A stretch of 64,000 bases of DNA. It comes from Bradyrhizobium sp. ORS 285. GTDB lineage: Bacteria > Pseudomonadota > Alphaproteobacteria > Rhizobiales > Xanthobacteraceae. Below are positions 45,301 through 54,900 of this stretch, in pieces (within the stretch, counting starts at the first letter, position 1; the number at the start of each line of letters is the position of its first letter). The DNA is taken from positions 3,555,001-3,619,000 of the forward strand of contig NZ_LT859959.1 of assembly GCF_900176205.1 (NCBI RefSeq). Reading direction: 5' to 3'. The notes under the pieces were generated by a model. It saw only the letters and a program-made list of their open reading frames with translations, ran no database searches and was not told the DNA's origin. The translations under genes were made by a program, and so were the position numbers.

Positions 45301-46647
45301 TCATTTCTTCTGGCGTTGCTTGGCGCTCCGGAAGCGCGCCGCCGCGCCTTCGCGCGTCGTCTGCGGGCTGCGCTCGAGCGCCAGCGCGTCATCCGGCACG
45401 TCGCGCGTGATCACAGAGCCTGAGCCGATATAAGCGCGCGCGCCGATATTGATCGGCGCCACCAGCGAGGTGTTGGTGCCGATGAACGCGCCTTCGCCGA
45501 TCGTGGTCTTGTACTTGTTGAAGCCGTCATAGTTGCAGGTGATGGTGCCGGCGCCGATGTTGGAGTTGGCGCCGACATGGGCATCGCCGATGTAGGACAG
45601 ATGGTTGACCTTGACGCCCGGCTCCAGCACGGCGGCCTTGGCTTCGACGAAATTGCCGATCTTGGCGCCATCGCCCAGCGACGTGCCCGGCCGCAGCCGT
45701 GCGAACGGACCGAGCAGGCTGTTGCGGCCGAGCGTCGACTGCACGATGTGCGAGAACGAATGCACGATGGCGCCGTCGCCGATCGAAACGCCGGGGCCGA
45801 TGACGACGAACGGCTCGATCGTGACATCCTTGCCGAAGGTCGTGTCTGCCGCGAGATAGACGGTCTCCGGCGCGATCAGCGTCACGCCAGCGTCCATGGC
45901 CGCCTGCCGCAACCGGGCCTGCATCACGGCCTCGGCCTGCGCGAGTTGCGCCTTGGTGTTGATGCCGCGTACCTCGTCCTCCGAGGTTTCAATGACGACC
46001 GCGTCGAGCCCCTGCTCGCGCGCAATCGCCACCGCATCGACGAGATAGTATTCGCACTTGCTGTTGGCGTTGCCGATCTTGTCGAGGATCGCCAGCGCGT
46101 GCCGGCCGCTCAGCGCCATCACGCCGGCATTACACAGCGTGATCGCGCGCTCAGCCTCTGAGGCATCGGCCTGCTCGCGAATGGCGATTAGCTTCGATCC
46201 ATCCATCAGCAGCCGTCCATAGCCGGTCGGATCGACCGCGCGAAAGCCGAGCACGGCCAGCGCTGCGCCCTGCGCCAACGGCGCGCGCAGCCGCGCAAAG
46301 GTCTCGGCGGTGATCAATGGCGTGTCACCAAACGCGACGAGAAGGTCGTCGGCCCCGCGTACGATCGCTTCGCGCGCCGCCAGCACCGCATGCGCGGTGC
46401 CGAGCCGCTCGCGCTGGACGAAGATATTGGCGTCGGGGCGCAGGCGCCTTGCTTCCTTCTCGACCGCGGCGTGGTCAGGGCCGATCACCACGGCGATGCT
46501 GGCGCCGTCCCCTTTCGGAGCGGCCGCCAGCACGTGGGCCAGCAGTGATTCGCCTGCGACGGGATGCAGCACCTTTGGCACGCTCGTGCGCATCCGCGTG
46601 CCCTCGCCGGCCGCGAGCACAATGGTCAGACTGGATCGAGCGGTCAT
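45301..46647 (-). CDS. glmU: Bifunctional GlcNAc-1-P uridyltransferase / GlcN-1-P acetyltransferase
   Basis: A 448-residue GlmU; ATG at 46647 ([20 protein letters not shown]). N-terminal half is a nucleotidyltransferase ([26 protein letters not shown] and [10 protein letters not shown]), and from about residue 245 the left-handed beta-helix of hexapeptide repeats follows ([34 protein letters not shown]). It acetylates glucosamine-1-phosphate and then couples it to UMP, giving UDP-GlcNAc for peptidoglycan and LPS. Full length. The glmS gene downstream supplies its substrate pathway. Confidence 0.97.
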   Translation of the reverse strand: MTARSSLTIVLAAGEGTRMRTSVPKVLHPVAGESLLAHVLAAAPKGDGASIAVVIGPDHAAVEKEARRLRPDANIFVQRERLGTAHAVLAAREAIVRGADDLLVAFGDTPLITAETFARLRAPLAQGAALAVLGFRAVDPTGYGRLLMDGSKLIAIREQADASEAERAITLCNAGVMALSGRHALAILDKIGNANSKCEYYLVDAVAIAREQGLDAVVIETSEDEVRGINTKAQLAQAEAVMQARLRQAAMDAGVTLIAPETVYLAADTTFGKDVTIEPFVVIGPGVSIGDGAIVHSFSHIVQSTLGRNSLLGPFARLRPGTSLGDGAKIGNFVEAKAAVLEPGVKVNHLSYIGDAHVGANSNIGAGTITCNYDGFNKYKTTIGEGAFIGTNTSLVAPINIGARAYIGSGSVITRDVPDDALALERSPQTTREGAAARFRSAKQRQKK

Positions 46648-46785
46648 CAAACATCCTGGGAAAAGCTGAGCGGCACAGGTGGCGCTGTCATAAATCGTTT
46701 TCGGCACGCGGCAAACCTGCAGCGACTGAAACCCATACGGGTTTTCCTGTTAATGTTCGCTTCGTGATTCGATTAAGGCAGGTTC

Positions 46786-48051
46786 ATGGCTAAGGACTCC
46801 CACAAATCAGCCGGCGCGCATGGAGTTGAGAAGACCGGCGGAACGCTGCCCGGACTGTTTGCCGACGAGAACGAGCTCGATCGCCGCGCGATGTGGCGGC
46901 TGGGCTGGTGGGGAGCCGGGGCCGTCGGTGCCGTGGGCTTGGCCATCTTCGTCAGCCAGGCGGCGCAAGGATGGCGAAAAGACCGCATTTCCGCGGCCGA
47001 TTTCTCGCGCCAGGCGCAGCTGCTGCAGTCGCTCGCGCGGGACACCCAGGGCGAGGCGCGGCAGCTCGGAGCTGCCATCGAGACGCTCAACGCCGACCGC
47101 GACCGGCTCTATGCCCGCGTGACCGTCCTCGAGCAGGGCCTCGAATCGGTGACGGGCGCATTGGCCAAGCAGAGCGTCCAGGCCGGATCGAATCAGACCT
47201 CCGCGCCCAAATCCGCACCACTGCCGCAGATCGCGGCGGTTGATTCGCAGCCACCCGCGGCGGCCTCGTCCGGATCCACGCCGTCGACTTCGTCGCCGAG
47301 TTCCTTGCCGAGTTCCTTGCCGAGTTCCCTGCCTGCCTTCGCTAACTTGTCGCCGTTCATGCCCGTCCCCGGCGGAGCGGCTGCGACGAATGCCGCGCAG
47401 CCCGCGGCAACCCCGTCTGCTGCGGCGAGCGCCGACAAGCCGAAGCCGGAACTGGCCACCAAACCAGCTGACGCCGACAGGCTGGCCAAAGTCGACACAG
47501 GAGACGTTGCAGCCAAGGCCGCTGACACGGCGGAAGCTGCCGCGACGGCCGTCCAGAAGACCGAGTTCGCGGTCGATCTCGGCGGCGCCAACTCCATCGC
47601 CGGCCTGCGGGCGCTGTGGCGCGGGCTGGCCAAGAGCAATCCCGACCTTGCCGCGCTCCGGCCGATCATCATGCTGAAGGAAGGCCGCAGCGGCCCCGGC
47701 ATGCAGCTGCGCCTCGGCGCCGGCCCGCTGACCGATGCGGCGGCGGCCGCGCGAATCTGTGCGGCCCTGGCCGAGACCCAGCGTCCTTGCGAGACCACCG
47801 TGTATGACGGCCAGCGGCTGGCGGTCGGCGAAGAGCCTGAGAGCACGGAGGCCAAGCCGGCCGCGCCCGCCGCGGCTGTCCAGAAGCCGGTGCAGCGCCG
47901 CCGCTACCTGCCACCGCAGGCGCAACAGCAGCAGCGTCATGGCAAGCGCGAGGAGCCGCCGGCCGCCGCGGCCCCGCCGCCGCCCCCGGCCGAGGCGCCG
48001 AAGCCGGAGCAGCAGCCGTCGGCGCTGTCGTCGTTCTTCCGCCGTTCCTGA
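46786..48051 (+). CDS. Membrane-anchored protein with coiled coil and SPOR-like C-terminal domain
   Basis: A 421-residue protein. Residues 1-38 are cytosolic, with one membrane span WWGAGAVGAVGLAIFVSQAA after, then a coiled-coil region (RISAADFSRQAQLLQSLARDTQG ... ETLNADRDRLYARVTVLEQGL, split). A Pro/Ser/Ala spacer contains three exact 4-residue units SSLP, made by 12-bp tandem repeats at 47295-47330. The late part (FAVDLGGANSIAGLRALWRG, PIIMLKEGRSGPGMQLRLGAGPL) looks like a SPOR-type peptidoglycan-binding domain, and the C-terminus is Pro/Ala/Gln rich. Probably an envelope/cell division protein; no catalytic motif. Confidence 0.72.
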   Translation: MAKDSHKSAGAHGVEKTGGTLPGLFADENELDRRAMWRLGWWGAGAVGAVGLAIFVSQAAQGWRKDRISAADFSRQAQLLQSLARDTQGEARQLGAAIETLNADRDRLYARVTVLEQGLESVTGALAKQSVQAGSNQTSAPKSAPLPQIAAVDSQPPAAASSGSTPSTSSPSSLPSSLPSSLPAFANLSPFMPVPGGAAATNAAQPAATPSAAASADKPKPELATKPADADRLAKVDTGDVAAKAADTAEAAATAVQKTEFAVDLGGANSIAGLRALWRGLAKSNPDLAALRPIIMLKEGRSGPGMQLRLGAGPLTDAAAAARICAALAETQRPCETTVYDGQRLAVGEEPESTEAKPAAPAAAVQKPVQRRRYLPPQAQQQQRHGKREEPPAAAAPPPPPAEAPKPEQQPSALSSFFRRS

Positions 48052-48158
48052 CCCCGAATCATCCCATTGCGAAAGCCGCTTGTGGCGGACTGTGAAAGCA
48101 GTCCGTGAAGCGGCATTGCGGCTTGTCCGGCGATCCGTTCCGCAGCATAGTCCCGCGC

Positions 48159-48539
48159 ATGAAAAAGACCCCGTTCCGCCTCTCGCCGTATCAGGTGCAA
48201 TGGCTCCTGATCGTCGGCTTCGTCACCGTCGGCTATGCCCTCTATCTGCGCTATCTCGCAATCGAGCTGTCCAGCGTCGCGCTGGCCTGCGACCCGGGTT
48301 TGCAGACGCTGGCCTGCAAGAGCCGGGCGGTCGCGACCACGCTGTTCAAGAATTCGGTGTTCGGCTTGACCGCGCTCGTCATCGCCACGCTGCACGTGAT
48401 GCGGCCGTCGATCGTGCTCCTGACCGGCGGTCTGATCGCCGCCGGGCTCGGCATCGTGCTCTACAACATCGTGCTGTCGGGCCTGGCGATCGGCTTGCTC
48501 ATCCTCGGCTTTGCGCGGCCCGCGCCCGCCACAGCGTGA
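48159..48539 (+). CDS. Multi-span membrane protein (126 aa)
   Basis: A 126-residue membrane protein; ATG at 48159 is preferred over an in-frame GTG/TTG at 48105, because hydrophobic spans start soon after. About four helices, for example VQWLLIVGFVTVGYALYLR and IGLLILGFAR, and two cysteines flanking a polar loop (LACDPGLQTLACKSR). Its last 41 bp overlap the 3' end of the convergent ndvC gene. No family recognised. Confidence 0.7.
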   Translation: MKKTPFRLSPYQVQWLLIVGFVTVGYALYLRYLAIELSSVALACDPGLQTLACKSRAVATTLFKNSVFGLTALVIATLHVMRPSIVLLTGGLIAAGLGIVLYNIVLSGLAIGLLILGFARPAPATA

Positions 48540-50169
48540 ACGCCAGGGTCAGGTACATCGCGCAGGTCCACAGCGCCTGCCAATTGTCGCGGCCTTCATT
48601 GTAGATCACGTAGACCGACGAGATTGCGAGCAGGCCGGCAAAGCTGGCCTCGGCGATCGGCCGCGGCCCTTGCGCCGGACGATTGCCGAGCAGCATCGCG
48701 AACGGCACCACGGCCATGGTCAGGCTGGCGAACGGGAAGTCGCGGTAGCGCGGGTCGAACACGAAGCCCAGCGCCGTCTCCGCCGCGATCAGCACGGTGA
48801 CGACAAGCACGAGGCCGAGCGCGTAGGTGATCTTGAGCTGCTTGCGGCCGTCATTCGGCCCGAGCAGATCGAGGAAGGTCGGCAGCGGCCGCCCGGCCAT
48901 GGCGGCGTTGGCGGCCAGGATCGGCGCCAGCACGCCGGCGGCCAGCAACGCGCCCCATTGCAGCCAGCCGCCGAGACCGAGACTCTCATAGAACATCTTG
49001 TCGGCGGCCATGCCGAGCAGCACGCCGGCCGTCGTGGCGGAGATGCCGACCCCGATCCAGGCCGAGACGTGCGGCGGCCAGGGCCGGCGGCGCATGGTCA
49101 GCCAGCCGGTCACGAAGACGAAGAAGGACAGGACCATGCCCGCCGCCATCTGCAGCTTCCACATCGGATAGTTGCTGACAGGCTCGCCCGGCGGATATTT
49201 CAGCGCGCGCGTGTCGTCGCTGATCAGGCCCCAATAGCCGCCGACCGTGCCCTCGAGCTTGCGCTTCCAGGGCTGGTCATAGGCCTCGATCAGGTTGACG
49301 CGGAAATTCTCGCGCTTGGCGAGGCTCAGGATCTCCGACACGACGCGGGCCTGGTTGGCGCGCGACGGCAGCGCGCCCTCGCGCATGCGGCCCTCGCTCG
49401 GCCAGCCGGTCTCGCCGATCAGGATCTCCTTGCCGGGAAACGCCACGCCGACCTGCTGGCGGATGGCATCGACATGGGAGGCCGCGAATTTGGCGCGGAC
49501 CGGCATGTCCTCCCAATATGGGAGAATATGAACGGTGACGAAATCGACGATGTCGTAGAGTTCGCGGTTGCGCAGCCAGAACTCCCAGACGTCGGCATAG
49601 GTGACGGGCACCTTGACCTGCGCCTTGACGCTGCGGATGGCCGCGGCGAGATCGGCGGTGGTCATCTCCCCGCGCAGCAGCACCTCGTTGCCGACCACGA
49701 CCGCCGTGATCACGCTCGGATAGCGCTTGATCAGGTCGACGGCGATGCCGATCTGCTGCTGGTTCTTCAGCTTGTTCGAGCCGAGCCAGATGCCCTGGAT
49801 GACCTTGATGCCCACGCGGGAGGCGATGGCCGGCACCTGGTCGAGCCCGTTCTCGATCGAATAGGTGCGCACGCACTCGCTGATCTTGGCGAGTTGCACC
49901 AGATCCTGCTCGATCTGCTCGGCCTCGATATGGGTGGTCGGATCGAGCGGGCTCTGCTGTCCCCGGAACGGCGCGTAGGACACGCATTGCACCTTCGAAT
50001 CGAGTTCGATGGGCGCGCGCGCAAGCGTGATGGGCTTGGCCAGCCACCACCACGCAGCGGCGATGACACCCAAGGAAATGAGCAGAAGCGCCAGCGGCGT
50101 ACGAAGGGATTTCAGTTCCGTGTCTCCAGGCAGGTGGTGTCGATTACCCGGTCGGCGGCGATCTGCCAA
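48499..50169 (-). CDS. ndvC: Beta-(1,6)-glucan synthase component NdvC (GH17-like)
   Basis: A 556-residue membrane protein from a TTG at 50169; a CTG at 50115 with well-placed GGAG (MKSLRTPLALLLISL) is an alternative start. After one N-terminal span comes a GH17-type domain: VVVGNEVLLRG (acid/base Glu) and EILIGETGWPSEG (nucleophile Glu), in the order seen in beta-1,3-glucanosyltransferases. Seven or eight membrane spans follow from about residue 335. Length and order match Bradyrhizobium NdvC, which adds the beta-(1,6) linkages of periplasmic cyclic beta-glucans. The gene shares the locus with ndvD and ndvB and lies divergently from ndvD. Confidence 0.85.
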   Translation of the reverse strand: MADRRRPGNRHHLPGDTELKSLRTPLALLLISLGVIAAAWWWLAKPITLARAPIELDSKVQCVSYAPFRGQQSPLDPTTHIEAEQIEQDLVQLAKISECVRTYSIENGLDQVPAIASRVGIKVIQGIWLGSNKLKNQQQIGIAVDLIKRYPSVITAVVVGNEVLLRGEMTTADLAAAIRSVKAQVKVPVTYADVWEFWLRNRELYDIVDFVTVHILPYWEDMPVRAKFAASHVDAIRQQVGVAFPGKEILIGETGWPSEGRMREGALPSRANQARVVSEILSLAKRENFRVNLIEAYDQPWKRKLEGTVGGYWGLISDDTRALKYPPGEPVSNYPMWKLQMAAGMVLSFFVFVTGWLTMRRRPWPPHVSAWIGVGISATTAGVLLGMAADKMFYESLGLGGWLQWGALLAAGVLAPILAANAAMAGRPLPTFLDLLGPNDGRKQLKITYALGLVLVVTVLIAAETALGFVFDPRYRDFPFASLTMAVVPFAMLLGNRPAQGPRPIAEASFAGLLAISSVYVIYNEGRDNWQALWTCAMYLTLAFTLWRARAAQSRG

Positions 50170-50460
50170 GTAGGCGATCTGCCAAGCGATCTCCGGAGGC
50201 CGCCGCGGCGCGCGCTGCCCGTCACATCCGTCCTTTACGATGACGCGAGAAAGTTCGGGCGTTGCTGGACAAAATCGGAGATTCCAGTCATTGGGAATCC
50301 CCGGGGTTGACCTGCCCGTCGCACCCGAGGCTTCAAGGTGCCGTTCATGCGTCCGTTAGGAACGCCAATTTAGGAACGGCATGCGACGGTCGGAATCAAT
50401 CTCCCGCCGTAATCGGGGCCGATTTGATCGGCATCAACACTGCGTCCCCGAGGGGACGGC

Positions 50461-51066
50461 ATGAAGGCAACATTCGGGGAATTTATGGGTCGACGCGTGC
50501 TCCAGTCCAAGTTTACGGTTTCCCGCCTTGTCGCGTCTGTGGGCCTTGCTTTGGGCCTTGCGGTCCTCGTCGGAATCCCCGGCGCCTTCGCCCAGAGCGG
50601 CAACGACCACCCCCAGGACCAAAAGCCGCAGGCTTCGAGCCCGGCCGACCTCAAGGAAAACCAGCGCAAGGCGGATGAATTCACCGAGGCCGCCCAGGCG
50701 CTGAGCGGCGGTCCGGCCGGCAATCCCGAATGCGTCTGGCTCGGCCGGCGCGTCGTGCAGTTGATGTACCGCGACGACCTCGATACCGCGTTCCGCCACC
50801 TCGACCTCTACGACCGGTTCGGCTGCCCCGGCGGCCACATCCAGGCCTCGTTCCGCTGCCTGACCCGCTTCGTCGCCCAAATCGACGACAAGGTGCCGAA
50901 CTCGCTGAACAACCACGTCCACACCTGCTGGATCAACCCGGACGCCAAGCCGCAGGTGGCCGCCGCGCCGGCGCCCGCTGCCACGCCGGCCCCGGCCGGA
51001 TCGGCGCCGGCCACCCAGCCGGCCGCGCCGCAGGCCTCGCCCTCGCCGCAGCCGGCCAAGCAGTAA
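50461..51066 (+). CDS. ndvD: NdvD-type glucan biosynthesis protein
   Basis: A 201-residue secreted protein; ATG at 50461 has GAGGGGACGGC before it, and a second ATG at 50485 also follows a GGGG. Signal peptide: VSRLVASVGLALGLAVLVGI to AFAQ. The mature part has conserved paired cysteines (PECVWLGRR, FGCPGGHIQASFRCLTRF and HTCWINP) and a Pro/Ala tail. It stands exactly between ndvC and ndvB as in Bradyrhizobium, where ndvD is reported as a third gene needed for cyclic beta-(1,3),(1,6)-glucan synthesis. Periplasmic or membrane-attached; a catalytic function is not visible. Confidence 0.78.
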   Translation: MKATFGEFMGRRVLQSKFTVSRLVASVGLALGLAVLVGIPGAFAQSGNDHPQDQKPQASSPADLKENQRKADEFTEAAQALSGGPAGNPECVWLGRRVVQLMYRDDLDTAFRHLDLYDRFGCPGGHIQASFRCLTRFVAQIDDKVPNSLNNHVHTCWINPDAKPQVAAAPAPAATPAPAGSAPATQPAAPQASPSPQPAKQ

Positions 51067-51391
51067 CAGCCGCCGCGCGACGCCCTGCTCGGCCGCGCTG
51101 CCGGCTGAGCGGTTTCGATTGCGGATTACAGCACCGCTGCAGTTGTTTAATCGCGCTGCAGCGTTATCGTGTCGCAGGTGGTTCGGCTCCGATCGGTCCA
51201 GCGGTTCAGCCCTCGTTCAGTGACGAGGCGGCCTTAATGTGACCACCGGCAAGGCCAATGACGGACGTGCCGGTGCCTGATCGAAGCCGCGCTTCGCCTG
51301 ACGTGCCTGGGCAGCACGAAGGCCGAGCGTTCCGCCGGTGCGCCGTTCGTCCCGCGTTGTCTCCGCTGCGCGTTCCTCTCTTCAGCCCGCC
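51067..51391. other. 325-bp gap between ndvD and ndvB
   Basis: No gene, strong hairpin or repeat was seen here. The last 60 bp lie just before the ndvB start and may hold its promoter, but no clear -35/-10 pair stands out. ndvD and ndvB may also be transcribed together. Confidence 0.5.
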
Positions 51392-54109
51392 ATGGTGTTC
51401 CGACCGATGCGCTTGACCGCAGCCGTCATCCTGTTCGTCGCCGCCGCGCACGCCGCGCTGTGGGGTGTCCTGCAGACCAAGCAGAGCGCGCCCGATTACA
51501 CCGGCATGCTGCCGAGCGTCTCCTACGCGCCGTTCGAAGGCACCGACCATCCGGATGTCGACAACGTCCCCAATGCCGAGCGCATCCGCTCCGACCTGAA
51601 GAAGCTCGCCACCATCACCCGCGCGATCCGCCTGTATTCGTCGACCGGCGGTGTCGAGCTGGTGCCGCCGATCGCCGCCGAAGTCGGCCTCAAGGTCACG
51701 CTCGGCGTCTGGATCGACAAGAACGACGACCGCAACAAGCGCGAGATCGCCTCTGCCATCCAGCTCGCCCGCCGCAACAGCAACGTCATCGGCGTCGTCG
51801 TTGGCAACGAGACGCTGTTCCGCGGCGAGCTCAAGCCGGACGAGCTGATCGCCTACATCAAGACAGTCAAGAAGTCGGTCAGCGTGCCCGTCACCACCGG
51901 CGAGATCTGGAACCTGTGGCGCGACTACCCCGAGCTCGCCTCCAACGTCGACTTCATCGCCGCCCACGTGCTGCCCTACTGGGAGTTCTTCAACCACACC
52001 CAGGCCGTCGACCAGGCCGTCGACCGCTATCAGGTGCTGCGCAACAAATTCCCCGGCAAGCGTGTCGTGATCGCCGAGTTCGGCTGGCCGAGCGAGGGCT
52101 ACAACCGCGGCATCGCCGATCCCGGCCCGTTCCAGCAGGCCTGGGTGCTGCGCAACTTCGTCACCCGCGCCGAAGCCATCGGCATGGAGTACAACATCGT
52201 CGAGGGCATCGATCAGCCCTGGAAGTTCTTCGAAGGCGGCGTCGGTCCGTATTGGGGCGTGCTGAACGCCTCGCGCGAAGCAAAATTCTCGTGGACCGGT
52301 CCGATCGTGAATCCGGACTACTGGAAGCTCGCGACCATCGCGCTGCTCGTCGGCGTGCTCCTGTCACTGCCGATCGTGCGGCTGCGTCAGCCCACGGTGA
52401 TGCAGGCGATGGTGCTCGCGATCACGGCGCATGGCGTCGGCGCCTGGGTCAGCAACGTCTTCGCCTATTGGAACGTGCACTATTTCGTCTGGGGCTCGAC
52501 CTTCGCCCTGACCCTCGGCCTGATCCTGCTGGTGCCGCTGATCCTGATCGCGATGGCCCGCATCGAAGAGATCGCGGCGATCGCCTTCGGCCGCGCGCCG
52601 CGCCGGCTGCTCACCCGCGACAAGGTCGCGCGCGACCGCGCCGCGATGCCGGAGGGCTACTGCCCGAAGGTCTCGATCCACGTGCCGGCCTATTTCGAGC
52701 CGGTCGACATGATGAAGCAGACGTTGGATGCGCTGGCGCGGCTCGACTACCCGAACTACGAGGTCGTCTGCATCATCAACAACACGCCCGATCCGGCGTT
52801 CTGGCAGCCGATCCAGGATCACTGCCGCATGCTCGGCGAGCGCTTCAAGTTCATCAACGCCGAGAAGGTCAAGGGCTTCAAGGCCGGCGCGCTGCGCATC
52901 GCGATGGAGCGCACCGCTGTTGACGCCGAGATCATCGGCATCATCGACGCCGACTATGTCGTGACGCCGGACTGGCTGTCCGACCTCGTGCCCGCCTTCG
53001 CCGATCCCGCCGTGGGCCTGGTGCAGGCGCCGCAGGAGCATCGCGACGAGGACCTGTCGCTGATGCACTACATCATGAACGGCGAGTATGCCGGCTTCTT
53101 CGACATCGGCATGGTCCAGCGCAACGAGGAAAACGCGATCATCGTGCACGGCACGATGTGTCTCATCCGCCGCGCCGCGATGGACATGGCCGGCGGCTGG
53201 TCGAGCGACACGATCTGCGAGGACACCGACCTCGGCCTCGCCATCCAGGAGCTCGGCTGGAAAACCCACTACACCGCCACCCGCTATGGCTCAGGCCTGC
53301 TGCCCGACACCTACGAGGCGTTCAAGAAACAGCGCCATCGTTGGGCCTATGGCGGCTTCCAGATCGTCAAGAAGCACTGGCGCCGCTTCCTGCCCGGCAA
53401 GAGCCGGCTGACGGCCGACCAGAAGCGCGAGTTCTCGCTCGGCTGGCTCAACTGGCTCGGCGCCGAGAGCCTCGGCGTGGTCGTGGCGATCCTCAACTTG
53501 ATCTGGGTGCCGATCGTCGCCTTTGCCGGCATCGCCATCCCCGACAAGATCCTGACCATCCCGATCATCGCCGCCTTCGTGGTCTCGCTCGCGCACTTCC
53601 TGATCCTGTACCGGCTGCGCGTCGCGGTGCGGCCGTGGCAGATGCTGGGCGCGATGATCGCGGCCATGAGCGTGCAGTGGACCGTCAGCCGCGCCGTAGC
53701 GCAGGGGCTGATCACCGAGCACCTCGCGTTTGCCCGCACCTCCAAGGGCGGTCTCTCCCGGATGTCGATCGAGTTCCAGGCGTTCTGGGAGGCAGTGATC
53801 GGCGCCCTGCTCCTGATCGGCGCCACCATCCTGATCATGACCAATTATCTGGCGATCACCGAGCTCTACATCTTCGCCGCGGTCCTGATCCTGGAGAGCC
53901 TGCCGTTCCTGTCCGCGGTCGCCATCGCCGTCCTGGAAATGTCCCGCATCAACTCCTTCGACTTCTGGCGCCACGCCAAGGTCCGCACCGCCGAACTGAT
54001 CGGCCTCCGCCCGGTCTGGGTGCCGGAGCTGGCGGGCCCGGGCATGCTGCAGCCGATGCAGCCGGCCCCACTGAGCGCGGCGGCGACGAAGGTGACGGAG
54101 AAGGTCTGA
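51392..54109 (+). CDS. ndvB: Cyclic beta-(1,3)-glucan synthase NdvB (GH17-GT2 fusion)
   Basis: A 905-residue membrane enzyme; ATG at 51392 (51407 and a GTG at 51338 also in frame). After one span comes a GH17-like domain (residues about 35-290, VVVGNETLFRG near 139 and VIAEFGWPSEG near 231). From about 400 the GT2 domain starts (VSIHVPAYFEPVDM), with DADY around 519 (DXD), EDTDLG around 610 and QRHRW near 647 as processive beta-glycosyltransferase motifs. Further spans end the chain. It builds the beta-(1,3) backbone of cyclic glucans from UDP-glucose and exports it. Length agrees with the roughly 100-kDa Bradyrhizobium NdvB. Confidence 0.9.
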   Translation: MVFRPMRLTAAVILFVAAAHAALWGVLQTKQSAPDYTGMLPSVSYAPFEGTDHPDVDNVPNAERIRSDLKKLATITRAIRLYSSTGGVELVPPIAAEVGLKVTLGVWIDKNDDRNKREIASAIQLARRNSNVIGVVVGNETLFRGELKPDELIAYIKTVKKSVSVPVTTGEIWNLWRDYPELASNVDFIAAHVLPYWEFFNHTQAVDQAVDRYQVLRNKFPGKRVVIAEFGWPSEGYNRGIADPGPFQQAWVLRNFVTRAEAIGMEYNIVEGIDQPWKFFEGGVGPYWGVLNASREAKFSWTGPIVNPDYWKLATIALLVGVLLSLPIVRLRQPTVMQAMVLAITAHGVGAWVSNVFAYWNVHYFVWGSTFALTLGLILLVPLILIAMARIEEIAAIAFGRAPRRLLTRDKVARDRAAMPEGYCPKVSIHVPAYFEPVDMMKQTLDALARLDYPNYEVVCIINNTPDPAFWQPIQDHCRMLGERFKFINAEKVKGFKAGALRIAMERTAVDAEIIGIIDADYVVTPDWLSDLVPAFADPAVGLVQAPQEHRDEDLSLMHYIMNGEYAGFFDIGMVQRNEENAIIVHGTMCLIRRAAMDMAGGWSSDTICEDTDLGLAIQELGWKTHYTATRYGSGLLPDTYEAFKKQRHRWAYGGFQIVKKHWRRFLPGKSRLTADQKREFSLGWLNWLGAESLGVVVAILNLIWVPIVAFAGIAIPDKILTIPIIAAFVVSLAHFLILYRLRVAVRPWQMLGAMIAAMSVQWTVSRAVAQGLITEHLAFARTSKGGLSRMSIEFQAFWEAVIGALLLIGATILIMTNYLAITELYIFAAVLILESLPFLSAVAIAVLEMSRINSFDFWRHAKVRTAELIGLRPVWVPELAGPGMLQPMQPAPLSAAATKVTEKV

Positions 54110-54660
54110 GGGCCTCGTCTGACTTCTGCGCTGGCCCCTGTCCATCGCATGGACATCCCGCCTGCGACGATCCTTCGAGATGCCCGCCTCCGGCGGGCTC
54201 CTCAGGATGGAGGGCGGAGTATGCGGCAAGAGGAGTATGTGGCGGCTCGGAGACCCTGATCCGACGACTCTAGCGCCCAGGCCGCGCAGCCCACACTAAA
54301 CCCCGACCATGAACACGCCTCTCGGCGTGTTCATGGTCGGTGTGCAGGACCCCTTTGGGTGCCAGCCCCTCATGGTGAGGAGCGCCGCCGCTTGGCGGCG
54401 CGTCTCGAACCACGAGGCCCCCGCTGTTACGGCATACTCCTCCGCCCAGCCGCCCGCCGCTGTGGTTTCCCCCGCCCGCCCTATTGACCCGACCGCACCC
54501 ACCCCCTACACAGCGCCCACGAAAGCATGCGGCCCACGGGCCAGGGGCCTACCCCCTCTCCCGCGCCGCAGTGAACCACGGCGACGCCTCCAGCGTTCTG
54601 ATGGTCACCTGCCGACGATCCGGACAGTGACGGTTCAAGCCGTCACACCGCTTCCTTGGG
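54110..54660. repeat. Cluster of palindromic repeats between ndvB and tRNA-Lys
   Basis: About 550 bp without a gene but with three palindromes: 54170-54208 (ATCCT...AGGAT enclosing GCCCGCC-TCC-GGCGGGC), 54303-54340 (17-bp perfect arms CCGACCATGAACACGCC, 4-nt loop TCTC) and 54371-54420 (CCTCATGGTGAGG and GAACCACGAGG-type arms enclosing GCGCCGCC-GCTT-GGCGGCGC). These look like dispersed intergenic repeats of the genus. None has a clean U-tract. Confidence 0.65.
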
Positions 54661-54663
54661 AGC

Positions 54664-54739
54664 GAGCGCGTAGCTCAGCCGGTAGAGCACGTGACTTTTA
54701 ATCATGGGGTCCCGGGTTCGAGTCCCGGCGCGCTCACCA
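54664..54739 (+). tRNA. tRNA-Lys (UUU)
   Basis: Acceptor stem GAGCGCG/CGCGCTC (7 bp), D stem GCTC/GAGC, anticodon stem 54690-54694 with 54702-54706 and loop CT-TTT-AA, so anticodon UUU reading Lys AAA/AAG. The T arm CCGGG-TTCGAGT-CCCGG is standard, and the CCA end is encoded (54737-54739). It stands at the border between the ndv locus and a variable, more AT-rich stretch, and tRNA genes are common integration points. Confidence 0.95.
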
Positions 54740-54900
54740 AGCCGCAAATTAATCCGGCTCCGCCGACGACCCGATAAGTATTACCGGATGGCTCCGAGGG
54801 CGGCGCATCAAAAGATTGTCCACATGCTGGCTGGTACGCTCCGCCGATCCGAGGCACAATCGGGCGTTGCGGACTTTTAGATTTTTCCCGGGGCACTTGA

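Noticed and set aside
48511..50310. 599-codon ORF on the plus strand
   Set aside because: Antisense to ndvC, which has membrane and GH17 features; the reverse product has none.
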